Source of the DNA: SPGG2 sp964194625
Lineage (GTDB): Bacteria; Pseudomonadota; Gammaproteobacteria; Acidiferrobacterales; SPGG2
Length of the DNA: 64,000 nucleotides
Assembly (NCBI GenBank): GCA_964194625.1
Contig: CAXMNC010000207.1
Location: forward strand, 1-64,000
Direction of reading: 5' to 3'
Position 1 is the stretch's first letter; each line of letters opens with the position of its first letter. The notes beneath the pieces were generated by a model. That model had not been told where the DNA came from. It made no database searches and saw only the letters and a list, made by a program, of their open reading frames with translations. The position numbers and the translations under genes were made by a program. Positions 44,912-53,858 of this stretch are shown in pieces.

Positions 44912-46636
44912 TTATCGCCCAAGTGACAAGGCAAGAAGGTGGCTCGCTGCGGTGCTTTCCCGGAAGAACGAGAAGGAATGCGATTCGGGGGTAATCAGCA
45001 ACAGCCGCGAGTGGTCAAACGCCAGTCCTTGCATGGGAACGGTCAGCTCCGGTCCGAGTTTGCCCATGACAAATGCGCCGTCGCGAAATTCAAACACGGC
45101 CAGCCAGCTCTTCTTGATGCCGGGGTCGAGGCCGGGTGCGGCGGCCGACCGTCTTTCGCTAGCGACCACGATGAGCTCTGCCACGCCGTCACCATTGAGG
45201 TCAGCCGCGACCGGCGCAAGTTCGAAGGGAACGGTATTCACAGGGCTAAATTCCAATTCGGGGTCCACATCGTAGGTCAGACTCGACAGGCTGCCGCCCA
45301 TGGTCGGTGCAGAGCGGTACAGCAACTCGCCATCCGGACCATGAATGTAAAGGATGTTCCGGTGGACGAACGCCAGTTCTGGGCGGCCGTCACCGGTGAG
45401 ATCGGCGAACGCCGCTCCCTGGACCGTAAAACCCCGCGGCAGCCGGAAGCCCGGCTTGCGCGCGTGTAGTTTGCTGCCGCGTAGATCCAGCTGCCTTACG
45501 CGCCGGCCGAAGAAGCGCTCGGGGTCAAAGGACTGTCCCAGCAGGAGCTCCCGCTGCCCGTCACCGTCGCGATCGAAGGTCCCGAGAAGAGACAGGATGG
45601 TCTCTCGGATCGGCACCAGTTGGCTCCCGCGCAACGCGAAAATGGCCCCTTCCGGCCGGTCTTCCTGCCAAACGTTGGCGACCAGCAAGGGTGGTTCCGC
45701 ATCTTCCGGCTTCCACCAGTGCACGGAGAGAATCTGGCCAGGCGTGGTCGGTCGACCTGACGCCACCGCACTCATATGCTCATCGGCTTCGGAAACCGAG
45801 ATGCTAGCCCCATCGGTAGTCGCCACCAACATCCGACCCTGAGTGTAAATAAAGTCGGCCATCTTGACCTTGTCGGGAAATCTAGCGATGCGCTCGCCCC
45901 CGGGGTATTTCGGCTGGAAGCGCTCTCGTACGGGTGGTTCAGGCACCGGCCGGATCGTCTCCGGAACAGAAACTGCGGGGGTGGTAATGGCGGGTGGTGG
46001 TGCAGTCGGCGGCACCTCGCCAACCACAGTCCCGGGCCACGCGTAGCTCCTCAGGAGTTGCGACTCCGCGTCGCGCACCGTCAGCCCCGCATCGCGCAGC
46101 GCAAACACTAAGTCTGTCCGTATTTCGGGGGGTGTGGCGGGCGCCCCCGACTGACTGACGCTGGTATAGTCCTGCCATTGCAACATCGGCAGGGCACTGC
46201 GGAGTTCGAAGTAGAGCGGCTCGCCGTCACCCGTATAGTCGTGAAATGCCGCCTTCACGTTTTGGTAACGGCGAATAGAGTCGCCGCGACCGACGCTGTC
46301 GGTCGAGCCCATTGGGCGGGCAAGGGAAAACCCAGCCCGTACCTGCGTCACCTTTAGTACGCCCTTTATCTTTTCCAGGCGACCCAGCGACTCACCGCTT
46401 ACTGGATGGGTAAGTGCCGCCCCCGGCTCGACAACGGTCACCACATCCCCCACCGACAGACCGTCGGCGGCATCGAGGTCGATGACGTAGCTCTCGTCCG
46501 CCTGCCCGACGACATAACCCGACAGCGGTTTGAAATCCTGCACGACCTGCTCGCTTGCCCCAGCCAAGAGCTGCGCCGGGCACACAAAAGACAACAGTAC
46601 CGTCAACAATCGGAATCGCAATAGGTAGTCCATCAT
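44912..46636 (-). CDS. Exported FG-GAP/VCBS-repeat protein
   Basis: About 574 residues from the ATG at 46636, with GAGG eight bases upstream. A signal peptide (LLTVLLSFVCPAQLLAG) leads into a region with PEPPVRERFQPKYPGG, a Pro-rich linker. FG-GAP-like calcium-binding repeats follow: GTFDRDGDGQRELL, FADLTGDGRPELAFV and AADLNGDGVAELIVV. Likely periplasmic or outer-surface. It is separated from the porin gene by a strong hairpin. Confidence 0.8.
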   Translation of the reverse strand: MMDYLLRFRLLTVLLSFVCPAQLLAGASEQVVQDFKPLSGYVVGQADESYVIDLDAADGLSVGDVVTVVEPGAALTHPVSGESLGRLEKIKGVLKVTQVRAGFSLARPMGSTDSVGRGDSIRRYQNVKAAFHDYTGDGEPLYFELRSALPMLQWQDYTSVSQSGAPATPPEIRTDLVFALRDAGLTVRDAESQLLRSYAWPGTVVGEVPPTAPPPAITTPAVSVPETIRPVPEPPVRERFQPKYPGGERIARFPDKVKMADFIYTQGRMLVATTDGASISVSEADEHMSAVASGRPTTPGQILSVHWWKPEDAEPPLLVANVWQEDRPEGAIFALRGSQLVPIRETILSLLGTFDRDGDGQRELLLGQSFDPERFFGRRVRQLDLRGSKLHARKPGFRLPRGFTVQGAAFADLTGDGRPELAFVHRNILYIHGPDGELLYRSAPTMGGSLSSLTYDVDPELEFSPVNTVPFELAPVAADLNGDGVAELIVVASERRSAAAPGLDPGIKKSWLAVFEFRDGAFVMGKLGPELTVPMQGLAFDHSRLLLITPESHSFSFFRESTAASHLLALSLGR

Positions 46637-46720
46637 GGTTAGGCCTCGATTAGTTGCCGCTCCCTCCCCACTTTGCCGTGGAACGCAAAGCGGTTCGAGC
46701 TCGGGTAGGATAACGTCATG

Positions 46721-46746
46721 CAGGCCGGGTGCAAACACCCGGCCTG
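46721..46746 (-). terminator. Perfect 11-base hairpin between porin and FG-GAP genes
   Basis: CAGGCCGGGTG and CACCCGGCCTG are fully complementary with a 4-base loop. On the minus strand it lies 32 bases after the porin stop. No T-run follows, so this could be a transcript-end stabiliser, an attenuator or a Rho-assisted stop rather than a classic terminator. Confidence 0.65.
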
Positions 46747-46778
46747 TCACAGTTCATAGCGTTGCTTGCGCACATGCC

Positions 46779-48251
46779 CTAGAACTTGTAGCGAACGCGC
46801 GCATTCAATTTGTAGATGTCCTCGTCGGCATCCCCGTCCTGCGGTGGCGAACCGACACCGCCCTCGAAGAAGTCCATGGCGTCATCGGCAGAGAGAAAGG
46901 CGAGCTGCGCCTCGAACACCGTGCGGGTCGCGAAGTTGTACTTCAGACGCCCGCTGATCTCCACGCCGAGCGCGTCCTCTTTGAACCGTGTGCCACTGGC
47001 ATTGACGTACTCCACATCTTCCGCCAGTTCCAACAGGGAAATGGCACCACCGACCCACAGCTTCTTGTTAATCTGGTGGCCCACATCGAACCTGTTCTGC
47101 AAAATACCCTTGTCAAACAGGTAGTTCGTCTCCACCAGGAAGATGTCGCTGGTGATACTCTCTTCGCTGAAGATGACGCTGTCGGTGGCGTCCATATCGG
47201 TCGCCAGAAATGCTTCGAAATCGCGGTCGTTGGGATTATCGTCGCCCGATTGATGCAACAGCGTGTATTTGTAGGTTGTCTTGCCTTTCTTGGCCCCCAC
47301 TTCAAACCGGAACATCTGTCCACTGATATCGAAGTTGGTTCCCGCAGGAAGGCCAGTGCCATCGGTTCCCGTGAAGGTCGTATTGTCGAGGCTACCGTCC
47401 TGGACGATCAGGTCCCAGTTCACGAAAAAGTTGCCGGAATCGGTGGGTTTGGTGTAGCTGCCGTCGACACCGATGCTGGTGAGCGATAGATCCGCGCCTC
47501 CGGTAACAAAACCCTTAACTTCGTAGCATCCAGCGGCTGCTCTCTTATTGGCTGTGGTCGCGGGATCACAGTTGATCGTAGTGCCGGCTTTGTCATCTGA
47601 TGAGGTTTGGAAAAGGCCAAACACACCCAGTTTCACGCTCTCCGAGGGCGAGAAATTGAATTTGGCCGAGAGCGCATCCACGTCATCGCTGACCGAGCGG
47701 AGATCGTTGAATGATTCGGAACCCCGCATCCAGGCGTAATTGTATTTGATGTCTCCACCGCCATACGCCCCGCTTAACAGTAGCCCGGCCGCCGTTTCGT
47801 TCCATAGGTGCTTGTTCACCTTGTAGGGCTGCAGGCCGATCTTGAGGCGCCCTGGTCCGCCGATGTCGGTATCAACGTAGGCCCAGCGGGTCTCGACATT
47901 GACGCCATCACCGGAGAAGGCGCCGCCTGTACCCGCGCCAAGGTTGCCTCCGCGCCCGAAACGGACCGAGCCAACCTCGATGGCGTACACGCCCTTGGTG
48001 CTGCCATCGTCGGTGGCCGCGGTGGTCCACATCCGGTACTTAAAGTTAGCGACTCTCTCGTTTTGGCTCCCGTCGGTGATAGTACCCGTAACGGGGAAAC
48101 CAATTTGGTCGGTCTGGACGATGAACCGATTGTCGAGATCGCCGTGGAATTCGAACTTCACCGCCTGCGCTGTACCGGTGGCACTCGCCGCGACGATCAT
48201 TGCCAATCCCGCTAAGATATTACGTGTCTTAAGACTTTTGTGTTTAATCAT
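46779..48251 (-). CDS. Outer-membrane porin-like protein
   Basis: About 490 residues. The start at 48251 has GGGGGAG upstream. Signal peptide with AASATGTAQA, then amphipathic strands throughout, and the terminal VRYKF ends in Phe as beta-barrel proteins do. Two Cys fall in one loop (CDPATTANKRAAAGC). The pattern fits alginate- or Occ-type porins of gammaproteobacteria, though the family is not certain. Confidence 0.83.
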   Translation of the reverse strand: MIKHKSLKTRNILAGLAMIVAASATGTAQAVKFEFHGDLDNRFIVQTDQIGFPVTGTITDGSQNERVANFKYRMWTTAATDDGSTKGVYAIEVGSVRFGRGGNLGAGTGGAFSGDGVNVETRWAYVDTDIGGPGRLKIGLQPYKVNKHLWNETAAGLLLSGAYGGGDIKYNYAWMRGSESFNDLRSVSDDVDALSAKFNFSPSESVKLGVFGLFQTSSDDKAGTTINCDPATTANKRAAAGCYEVKGFVTGGADLSLTSIGVDGSYTKPTDSGNFFVNWDLIVQDGSLDNTTFTGTDGTGLPAGTNFDISGQMFRFEVGAKKGKTTYKYTLLHQSGDDNPNDRDFEAFLATDMDATDSVIFSEESITSDIFLVETNYLFDKGILQNRFDVGHQINKKLWVGGAISLLELAEDVEYVNASGTRFKEDALGVEISGRLKYNFATRTVFEAQLAFLSADDAMDFFEGGVGSPPQDGDADEDIYKLNARVRYKF

Positions 48252-48334
48252 GATAGCTCCCCCTATGGGTCGATTAACCAAAGCGGCACAGAGAACAAAC
48301 GACTGCCGCACGGCTATGTCTCCGTGCCGCTCTA

Positions 48335-48736
48335 TTACATTTGTTTGCCAAGAGACGCAGGAACAGTCCTTTCAACAAGTGGAAGGACAGCCTCGCGAAT
48401 CGCGGTCACTAGAGATTCCGGTGATAACTCTCCGAGTCGCTTGCGCTCGGGGCGCAGCTCGTATAAATAGCCCTTGCGCCCGTCACTTCTTACGTCCAAA
48501 ACCTTTAAGCGAGGACATTCCAGCAACAGATCTCTATACGTAGTGTTGGCCTCGTCTTCCCCGAAACTCGTGACTACTATGTCCGGCCTGTACTTCTTGG
48601 AGGCATCTAGCAGGGTCGACGACTTATCAGTGGGTGCTGTTACCTGAAAATCCGATTCCTTCATAAGCAACTGCAGAATGATGTCGTGCATCATTGTCGG
48701 CATATCCCAAAGCAATACCCGGGTTCGGGTCGCCAT
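48335..48736 (-). CDS. Receiver-like protein lacking the phosphoacceptor Asp
   Basis: A 133-residue protein with a receiver-type alpha/beta pattern: VLLWDMPTMMHDIILQLL at the start and PDIVVTSFG where receivers have PDVVLLD. The phosphoacceptor Asp position holds Ser57, so it should not be phosphorylated in the normal way. No DNA-binding domain follows. It lies next to a NarL/LuxR regulator and a palindromic region. Confidence 0.75.
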   Translation of the reverse strand: MATRTRVLLWDMPTMMHDIILQLLMKESDFQVTAPTDKSSTLLDASKKYRPDIVVTSFGEDEANTTYRDLLLECPRLKVLDVRSDGRKGYLYELRPERKRLGELSPESLVTAIREAVLPLVERTVPASLGKQM

Positions 48737-48865
48737 GAACGGTCTCCTGTGAGTGATAACGAAAGACTACGCGGGTACGCGCAGGTGGGAATGAATCGTA
48801 TTAATTAAATTGGATCCAGCGACGGGTGCAGATCGTTATGTAGGAGGGATGTAGCAAGAAAACGA

Positions 48866-48903
48866 AGATCTTAAGATCTACACGATCAATCATGTGATCT
48901 ACA
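48866..48903. promoter_or_regulatory. Perfect 14-base palindrome plus GATCTACA direct repeats
   Basis: AGATCTTAAGATCT at 48866-48879 is fully self-complementary. GATCTACA occurs at 48875-48882 and again at 48896-48903, 21 bases apart (two helical turns). GATCA and TGATC add another inverted repeat between them. The site is upstream of the receiver-like gene and just after the LuxR-type gene, both leftward. It looks like an operator for a dimeric regulator; which one is unknown. Confidence 0.5.
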
Positions 48904-48931
48904 TCGTTGGAACTATTGTTTATGTTGCCTC

Positions 48932-49576
48932 TTACGGGTGGTGGGTGGGCAAACGACGCATTACTGCGGCCGCCTCTCCGCGACGATGCACCCCGAGCTT
49001 CTCGAGTATGTTGTGCACATGGTTCTTTACCGTCGCGACTTCAATGCACAGCGCTCGTGCAATTTCTTTATTGGAAAGACCTTGCTCCACGAGTTCGAGG
49101 ATACGAGACTCTCGACCGGTGAGGCATTCAACTGTTCCGGTCGCATGTCGTTCGGCCGCCAGGGCCGTAATGCGACGCAGCAGGGAGGCGGCTATACGGC
49201 CTGAGCAGCGAAGTTCACCTTTTGCCGCGGCCTCGATGCTCTGAATCACGTCGTTCAATGAGCCATCCCGTGTTACATAACCCACCACGCCGGCTTCTGC
49301 GCATGCAATCACTTCACTGTCGATCTCTGGCACCGTCAACGCCACAACCTTCATGTCGGGGGCTATATGGGTAATCTCCTGGACAGCCACGTGGGCCTCA
49401 GACATCGCCATATCCAAAAGGACGACGTCCGGGTTTAGTGCTTGGACGCGTTGGGTGGCTTCCTCACGGCCCGAAGCTGTCCCCACCACGGTAATCAGTT
49501 CCATCTCACGGAGCACACGCTCTAATCCTTCGCGATAAAGCCGGATGTCACCGACAATTAGTACGCGGATAGCCAT
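48932..49576 (-). CDS. NarL/LuxR-type response regulator
   Basis: A 214-residue regulator with a receiver domain (phosphoacceptor D55 in VVLLDMAMS) and a C-terminal LuxR helix-turn-helix (LTGRESRILELVEQGLSNKEIARALCIEVATVKNH is the region, with LxxxExxIL and the KEIA motif). The ribosome-binding site AGGAGA is 8 bases upstream. No histidine kinase is nearby, so its partner must be elsewhere. It may act on the palindrome region to its left. Confidence 0.92.
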   Translation of the reverse strand: MAIRVLIVGDIRLYREGLERVLREMELITVVGTASGREEATQRVQALNPDVVLLDMAMSEAHVAVQEITHIAPDMKVVALTVPEIDSEVIACAEAGVVGYVTRDGSLNDVIQSIEAAAKGELRCSGRIAASLLRRITALAAERHATGTVECLTGRESRILELVEQGLSNKEIARALCIEVATVKNHVHNILEKLGVHRRGEAAAVMRRLPTHHP

Positions 49577-50094
49577 TTACTTTTCTCCTAAAGATCGGGA
49601 ACGATGGGCCGGCTACATCGACTCAGTAACGACCGGCCCGGGGATTAACCCAGAAAATGCAGTGCTGCCCCCGATCGTACGATAGGCGACCGGCGGAGTT
49701 CGTTCGTCCTCAGCCCTTTTTTGTCTTCTGCTGAGATCTTTTTTTCAATGGTCCTCCTTTTTTAACCGTTTGACAAACCTCGCGCGTCGGCGACGCTACC
49801 ATGGGCTTTTGAGCCATTCTTTGATACAACGAAACGTCGGTAGTTCGCTGTTTTGTAATCGATCTAACCGAACTCCAGTCGGCAAATTCATCGCCCCAGG
49901 ATTGTACCTACGTAGTGCAAGACCGCCGGCGCCGATGATAAATAGAAGAACTAGACTTTTCATTGTTAGGATCTTTGTCACAAACGGTAAAAATCTGTCG
50001 ACAGGGCATGACCATCGCCTCGAACCTCACCTGCTTGCTTCCCCTATCCCTATAGACCCGGGAAATACCACGTTCATTACACTCAATCACAGTC
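49577..50094. other. Intergenic region upstream of the response regulator
   Basis: A 518-base stretch without a convincing gene. It carries the inverted repeat at 49606-49639 and a 10-base palindrome ATCGTACGAT at 49674-49683. A weak reverse frame at 49796-49963 could encode a ~55-residue protein with one hydrophobic segment (LVLLFIIGAGGLAL), but it has no clear ribosome-binding site, so I do not call it as a gene. Confidence 0.5.
49606..49639 (-). promoter_or_regulatory. Inverted repeat in the leader of the response-regulator gene
   Basis: GGGCCGG at 49606-49612 and CCGGCCC at 49633-49639, 30 bases before the start codon on the minus strand. In mRNA this would form a 7-base stem just ahead of the ribosome-binding site; as DNA it could be an operator. 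Confidence 0.35.
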
Positions 50095-50391
50095 GTGAGC
50101 TCGCTCATGTACGCACTTTATGAAAGGTTTTTGGATCCAGTTATAAGCAGTAAAGGAAGGGCTGAACCCTCAAGAGTAGAGACTGCAGGTACCTATGCTT
50201 ACACAGCGGCAGGACGGATCTACCGTCGCGTCGTCGCCGTGGCAAAATCTGCGCTTGGCGACGAACACCCGAGGGTTGCGCAAAGTCTGGAGGCCTACGC
50301 TGATCTGCTAAACGAGACCAATCGTCAGGAGCGGGCACAAGAACTGAGTCTTCGCGCGAACGCCATCAGAGCAAAGCACTCCAATCAGTAG
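50095..50391 (+). CDS. Short TPR-containing protein, possibly a fragment
   Basis: 98 residues. The C-terminal half matches a kinesin-light-chain type tetratricopeptide unit: RIYRRVVAVAKSALGDEH, PRVAQSLEAYADLLNETN, then RAQELSLRANAIRAKH. No ribosome-binding site and no complete repeat array, so it may be the surviving end of a longer TPR protein. The first ~35 residues carry no recognisable feature. Confidence 0.5.
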   Translation: MSSLMYALYERFLDPVISSKGRAEPSRVETAGTYAYTAAGRIYRRVVAVAKSALGDEHPRVAQSLEAYADLLNETNRQERAQELSLRANAIRAKHSNQ

Positions 50392-50477
50392 GCAGCCACT
50401 GGTTCGAGTTGGCTTGCCGGCAACCTAGTGTCATGATGGACACTACCTAGAATTCCGCTACAAGGAGGAAGGCGTCG

Positions 50478-50870
50478 ATGACTCGATACTTGAAAGCTAA
50501 GAACAAGCTTGCGATAACCTTTGTGGCAGGACTTCTCGTCACGTCCTGTGCTTCCTTCCAGCCTATCGAACCCCGATACAGTAACATCCAACAGCAGGTC
50601 CAGATCGGCGATACGGTTAGGGTAATCACCAGAGATGGCAGGAAGCAAACGATTAAGGTGTCGGACGTGACATTAGAGACTCTCTATGGCGAAGGGCCCA
50701 ATATCTTTGACGATGGCAAGGTTCTGTTGAACGACATAAGTTCCGTGGAGAAAAAGAAAGATCGGAAGTACGCCAATTCACCTCTAATTGTCTATGGAGC
50801 GATAGGGCTCGGTTTCTTGATCCTACACGATAGGAACAAAGATGGCGATCTGGTCTTTGGCAACAACTAG
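50478..50870 (+). CDS. Small lipoprotein
   Basis: 130 residues. The signal LAITFVAGLLVTSCAS has a lipobox (LVTSC), so it is probably lipidated at that Cys. The beta-rich mature part contains VQIGDTVRVITRDGRKQTIKV, and a short hydrophobic stretch (IVYGAIGLGFLIL) lies near the end. A strong AAGGAGGAA precedes the ATG. No family named. Confidence 0.8.
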   Translation: MTRYLKAKNKLAITFVAGLLVTSCASFQPIEPRYSNIQQQVQIGDTVRVITRDGRKQTIKVSDVTLETLYGEGPNIFDDGKVLLNDISSVEKKKDRKYANSPLIVYGAIGLGFLILHDRNKDGDLVFGNN

Positions 50871-50914
50871 CTGGGACCGTGGCCAGCCAAACTCCATGAA
50901 CCTATTGTGGGAGG

Positions 50915-51451
50915 ATGGGAAGGTCCCGGTCGAAAGCCTTTAGTAAAACACTTCCGGACTATCTTGCGCCTGGGCTGAACATAGTTTTCGTTGGGCTCAA
51001 CCCTGGTCGATACTCAGTCGCGGCCGGCCACTACTTCGCCAGGCCGCAAAACCGTTTCTGGTCGGCCCTGTCCGCCTCGGGACTAGTGACCCATTCGGTA
51101 AGCCCAGAAGACGATGCTAGCCTGCTGAAACAGGGGATCGGTTTTACCGACCTTGTCAAACGGCCAACCCGCGGTATCGACGAGTTGTCACGCGATGAAT
51201 ACAAGGCCGGTGCCGAGACACTAAGACGAAAACTGATGCGTTTCCAGCCGAAGATCGCCTGTTTCGTCGGGCTTACCGGCTACAAGATCTGCTTTAACCC
51301 TCACGCAATCATCGGCCTACAAGCAGAACAATTAGGACAAACCGATCTTTTCGTTATCCCATCAACGAGCCCGCGCAACGCGCGATACTCCTTGGGTGAC
51401 ATCACACGCTCCCTAAATGAACTTCAAGAAGTCTTTAACAAGGATCGCTAA
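50915..51451 (+). CDS. mug: G/U mismatch-specific DNA glycosylase (Mug/TDG family)
   Basis: Removes uracil or ethenocytosine opposite guanine. It has 178 residues. Family marks: LNIVFVGLNPGRYSVAAGHYFARPQNRFW with the active Asn in the GLNPG loop, GFTDLVKRPT, and the intercalation loop SPRNARYS. The first ~20 residues are basic. With EndoV, the ATL and YajD it adds to a base-damage repair set in this window. Confidence 0.95.
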   Translation: MGRSRSKAFSKTLPDYLAPGLNIVFVGLNPGRYSVAAGHYFARPQNRFWSALSASGLVTHSVSPEDDASLLKQGIGFTDLVKRPTRGIDELSRDEYKAGAETLRRKLMRFQPKIACFVGLTGYKICFNPHAIIGLQAEQLGQTDLFVIPSTSPRNARYSLGDITRSLNELQEVFNKDR

Positions 51452-51538
51452 TTTCATAGCTGGCTGTTAGAATGCGACGCGCCCGCGGCAGCATGCCGGG
51501 AGGATAGCTGCCGTTTCTCAACGTTCGCCGAATAATCT

Positions 51539-52360
51539 ATGAAGAAGCGAAAAGGGCGAAAGCCAAAGTTCACCGCCAAAACTGCAGACAAGTACGATCT
51601 ATATCAGCGCTCGGTTCAATCCGCAGACGACGATATCATGTTCTTAGATCGCGTATACCAAAGTACGCGTGGTTACCGGGCCAATCACTTTCGCGAAGAT
51701 TTTTGCGGAACTGCCTTGCTTACGGCCACCTGGGTGAAGCGCGGACCTGAATATACCGGTGAAGGCTTTGACATCGATCCGAAGCCATTGGCGTGGGGTC
51801 GTAAGCACAACTTCGAACCTATTGGCGAGGCAGCGGCACGCGCCCTGTTAAACCAAAAGGATGTACGCGAACCCAGCCGAAAAGCACCCGATCTACGGTG
51901 CGCGCAAAACTTTTCCTATTGTGTATTCAAGAAACGCAGCGAGCTTATGGAGTACTTTCGCGCCGCCTATGAAGACCTGGCCGATAATGGTCTGTTTGTA
52001 ATCGATCTTCACGGCGGTACAGAGTCCATGGAAGAGACCGAAGAAGAAACGAAAGTTGCTGGCGGCTTCACATACATATGGGACCAACACGAATGCTGGC
52101 CGGTTACGGCTGAAACCAAGTGCTACATACATTTTCGCTTTCGGGATGGGAGCGAAATACGACGCGCGTTTACCTATAACTGGCGACTTTGGGGACTTGC
52201 AGAGTTGAAGGATACCCTATATGAAGCAGGGTTTGCGCAAGTGGACTGCTATTGGGAAGGGACGGCTAGCGATGGTACCAGTGGCAACGGCATATTTCGC
52301 AAAACGCGGCGCGGCGAGAACTGCACATCATTTATTGCCTACTTGGCCGCGTTTAAATAG
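51539..52360 (+). CDS. Class I SAM-dependent methyltransferase
   Basis: 273 residues. HFREDFCGTALLTATWV is the SAM loop region with GFDIDP for the ribose-binding acidic residue; GLFVIDLHGGTES follows. N-terminal ~30 residues are very basic (KKRKGRKPKFTAKTADKYD). Related to methyltransferases that act on small molecules or proteins; substrate unknown. It begins 87 bases after mug. Confidence 0.85.
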   Translation: MKKRKGRKPKFTAKTADKYDLYQRSVQSADDDIMFLDRVYQSTRGYRANHFREDFCGTALLTATWVKRGPEYTGEGFDIDPKPLAWGRKHNFEPIGEAAARALLNQKDVREPSRKAPDLRCAQNFSYCVFKKRSELMEYFRAAYEDLADNGLFVIDLHGGTESMEETEEETKVAGGFTYIWDQHECWPVTAETKCYIHFRFRDGSEIRRAFTYNWRLWGLAELKDTLYEAGFAQVDCYWEGTASDGTSGNGIFRKTRRGENCTSFIAYLAAFK

Positions 52361-52373
52361 TCCTGCTTGACCC

Positions 52374-52853
52374 TCAAACAAGGTATTCGGTAATGACAAC
52401 GTCGCGCCATTCACCGTCGAGTTGTGCATGTTTCTCGTAAATACCCACCTGTCTGAATCCTAGCGAACCGAGAAGGCGCAGACTCTGCTCATTTTCCGGA
52501 AATACTCGGGACAACAATTTCCAGGCCCCCTGTTTGCGCGATTCGACAATAAGTGCCTCCATGGCGACGCGACCCGCTCCCTTGCCACGGTGGTCGCGTG
52601 AAACATAGACAGAGAATTCGCGCACACCCGCGTAACATTCACGTTGAGCGTACGGAAACGTCGATGAAAAAGCCAAAATAATCCCTACCTCCTCAACCAC
52701 AATCACCGTATAGGCCGCAGAAAACCAAGCTTTAATATCTTCGGTTGTGCGGGCGCAAGTTTCGAACGTCGCCAATCGGTCCTCAATGCCCTGATTGTAG
52801 ATCTTGGCGATAGCTTCGGCGTCTTCGGCGGTTGCTAGGCGTGTTTTCATCAC
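52374..52853 (-). CDS. ArsN1-like/phosphinothricin-type GNAT acetyltransferase
   Basis: 159 residues. The start AEAIAKIYNQGIEDRLATFET, the acetyl-CoA motif RDHRGKGAGRVAMEAL and GIYEKHAQLDGEWRDVVI match the Pat/ArsN1 group, which acetylates phosphinothricin or arsinothricin. Substrate inferred, not shown. It lies within a short stretch that also holds an ArsN2-like enzyme. Confidence 0.82.
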   Translation of the reverse strand: MMKTRLATAEDAEAIAKIYNQGIEDRLATFETCARTTEDIKAWFSAAYTVIVVEEVGIILAFSSTFPYAQRECYAGVREFSVYVSRDHRGKGAGRVAMEALIVESRKQGAWKLLSRVFPENEQSLRLLGSLGFRQVGIYEKHAQLDGEWRDVVITEYLV

Positions 52854-52958
52854 AGCATCAGCGTATGGCTTCCTTCTTCAATGGTCAAACCTTTAGCTCC
52901 CCAAACAACTAGGATAGTATGCTGTGAAAACCAAGCTGAGAGATCAATCCACATAAGA

Positions 52959-53849
52959 ATGACACGCCAAGGCAAAGCCTATGTCTATGCCCTGGTCACC
53001 GTGTTTTTTTGGTCCACGGCGGCAACCGCATTCAAGCTGTCGCTGCGTTTTCTGGATCCCGTTCAACTTCTGTTTTACGCCACTATCGTCTCGATCCTAA
53101 CGCTGTTTATCGTACTTGTCATACAGAAAAAGCTTCATCTCTTATTCAAATACTCAAAACAAGATCTTGGTCGTTGCGCGCTGCTAGGGTTGCTTAATCC
53201 CTTTTTGTATTATCTCGTGTTACTAAAGGCCTACGATCTACTACCCGCACAAGAGGCGCAACCACTCAACTATACCTGGGCGATAATGCTGGCGATTCTG
53301 TCTGTACCGCTCTTAAAGCAGAAACTTGGATTGAAGGAGTTCTGCGCCATCCTTCTCAGCTATTTAGGCGTAGTAATAATCTCCACCCACGGTGACGTGC
53401 TATCTCTGCGATTCAGCAATACAGTTGGGGTATTGCTCGCGCTCGGCAGTACCGTTATCTGGGCACTTTTTTGGATCTACAACACCAAGGACAAAAACGA
53501 TCCTGTCGCAAGCCTGTTTCTCAGTTTTTGCTTTGCATTTCCACTAATACTTCTAGCAACCGCAGTACTGTCGAGCTTTGAGGCCGTGCCGATACGAGGA
53601 TTACTAGGAGCCGCTTACGTGGGTGTATTCGAGATGGGCATCGCCTTCGTCCTATGGTTAAAGGCACTTAAGCTTTCAACCACCACCGCCAGAGTAGGCA
53701 CACTTATCTTCTTTGCGCCGTTCTTGTCACTAGTATTTATTCACTTTCTCGTCGGCGAGGACATTCGAACTGCCACTATAGCGGGCCTGATCTTTATCGT
53801 TGTAGGAACCGTCCTACAGCAGCTCGCGGGCAGGTCTAAGTTAGCTTGA
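52959..53849 (+). CDS. EamA/DMT family transporter
   Basis: Ten-helix inner-membrane permease of the drug/metabolite superfamily; about 296 residues from ATG 52959, with the longer frame to 52881 less likely. The two EamA halves are visible: the first with YALVTVFFWSTAATAFK, the second with LLALGSTVIWALFWIYN and a late FAPFLSLVFIHFLVGE. Cargo unknown; it could export metabolites or toxic compounds. Confidence 0.9.
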   Translation: MTRQGKAYVYALVTVFFWSTAATAFKLSLRFLDPVQLLFYATIVSILTLFIVLVIQKKLHLLFKYSKQDLGRCALLGLLNPFLYYLVLLKAYDLLPAQEAQPLNYTWAIMLAILSVPLLKQKLGLKEFCAILLSYLGVVIISTHGDVLSLRFSNTVGVLLALGSTVIWALFWIYNTKDKNDPVASLFLSFCFAFPLILLATAVLSSFEAVPIRGLLGAAYVGVFEMGIAFVLWLKALKLSTTTARVGTLIFFAPFLSLVFIHFLVGEDIRTATIAGLIFIVVGTVLQQLAGRSKLA

Positions 53850-53858
53850 AGATTCTCA

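Noticed and set aside
46635..47489. A 284-residue forward open frame over the porin gene
   Set aside because: Antisense to the porin, which has a signal peptide and a good start; long antisense frames are expected at this composition.
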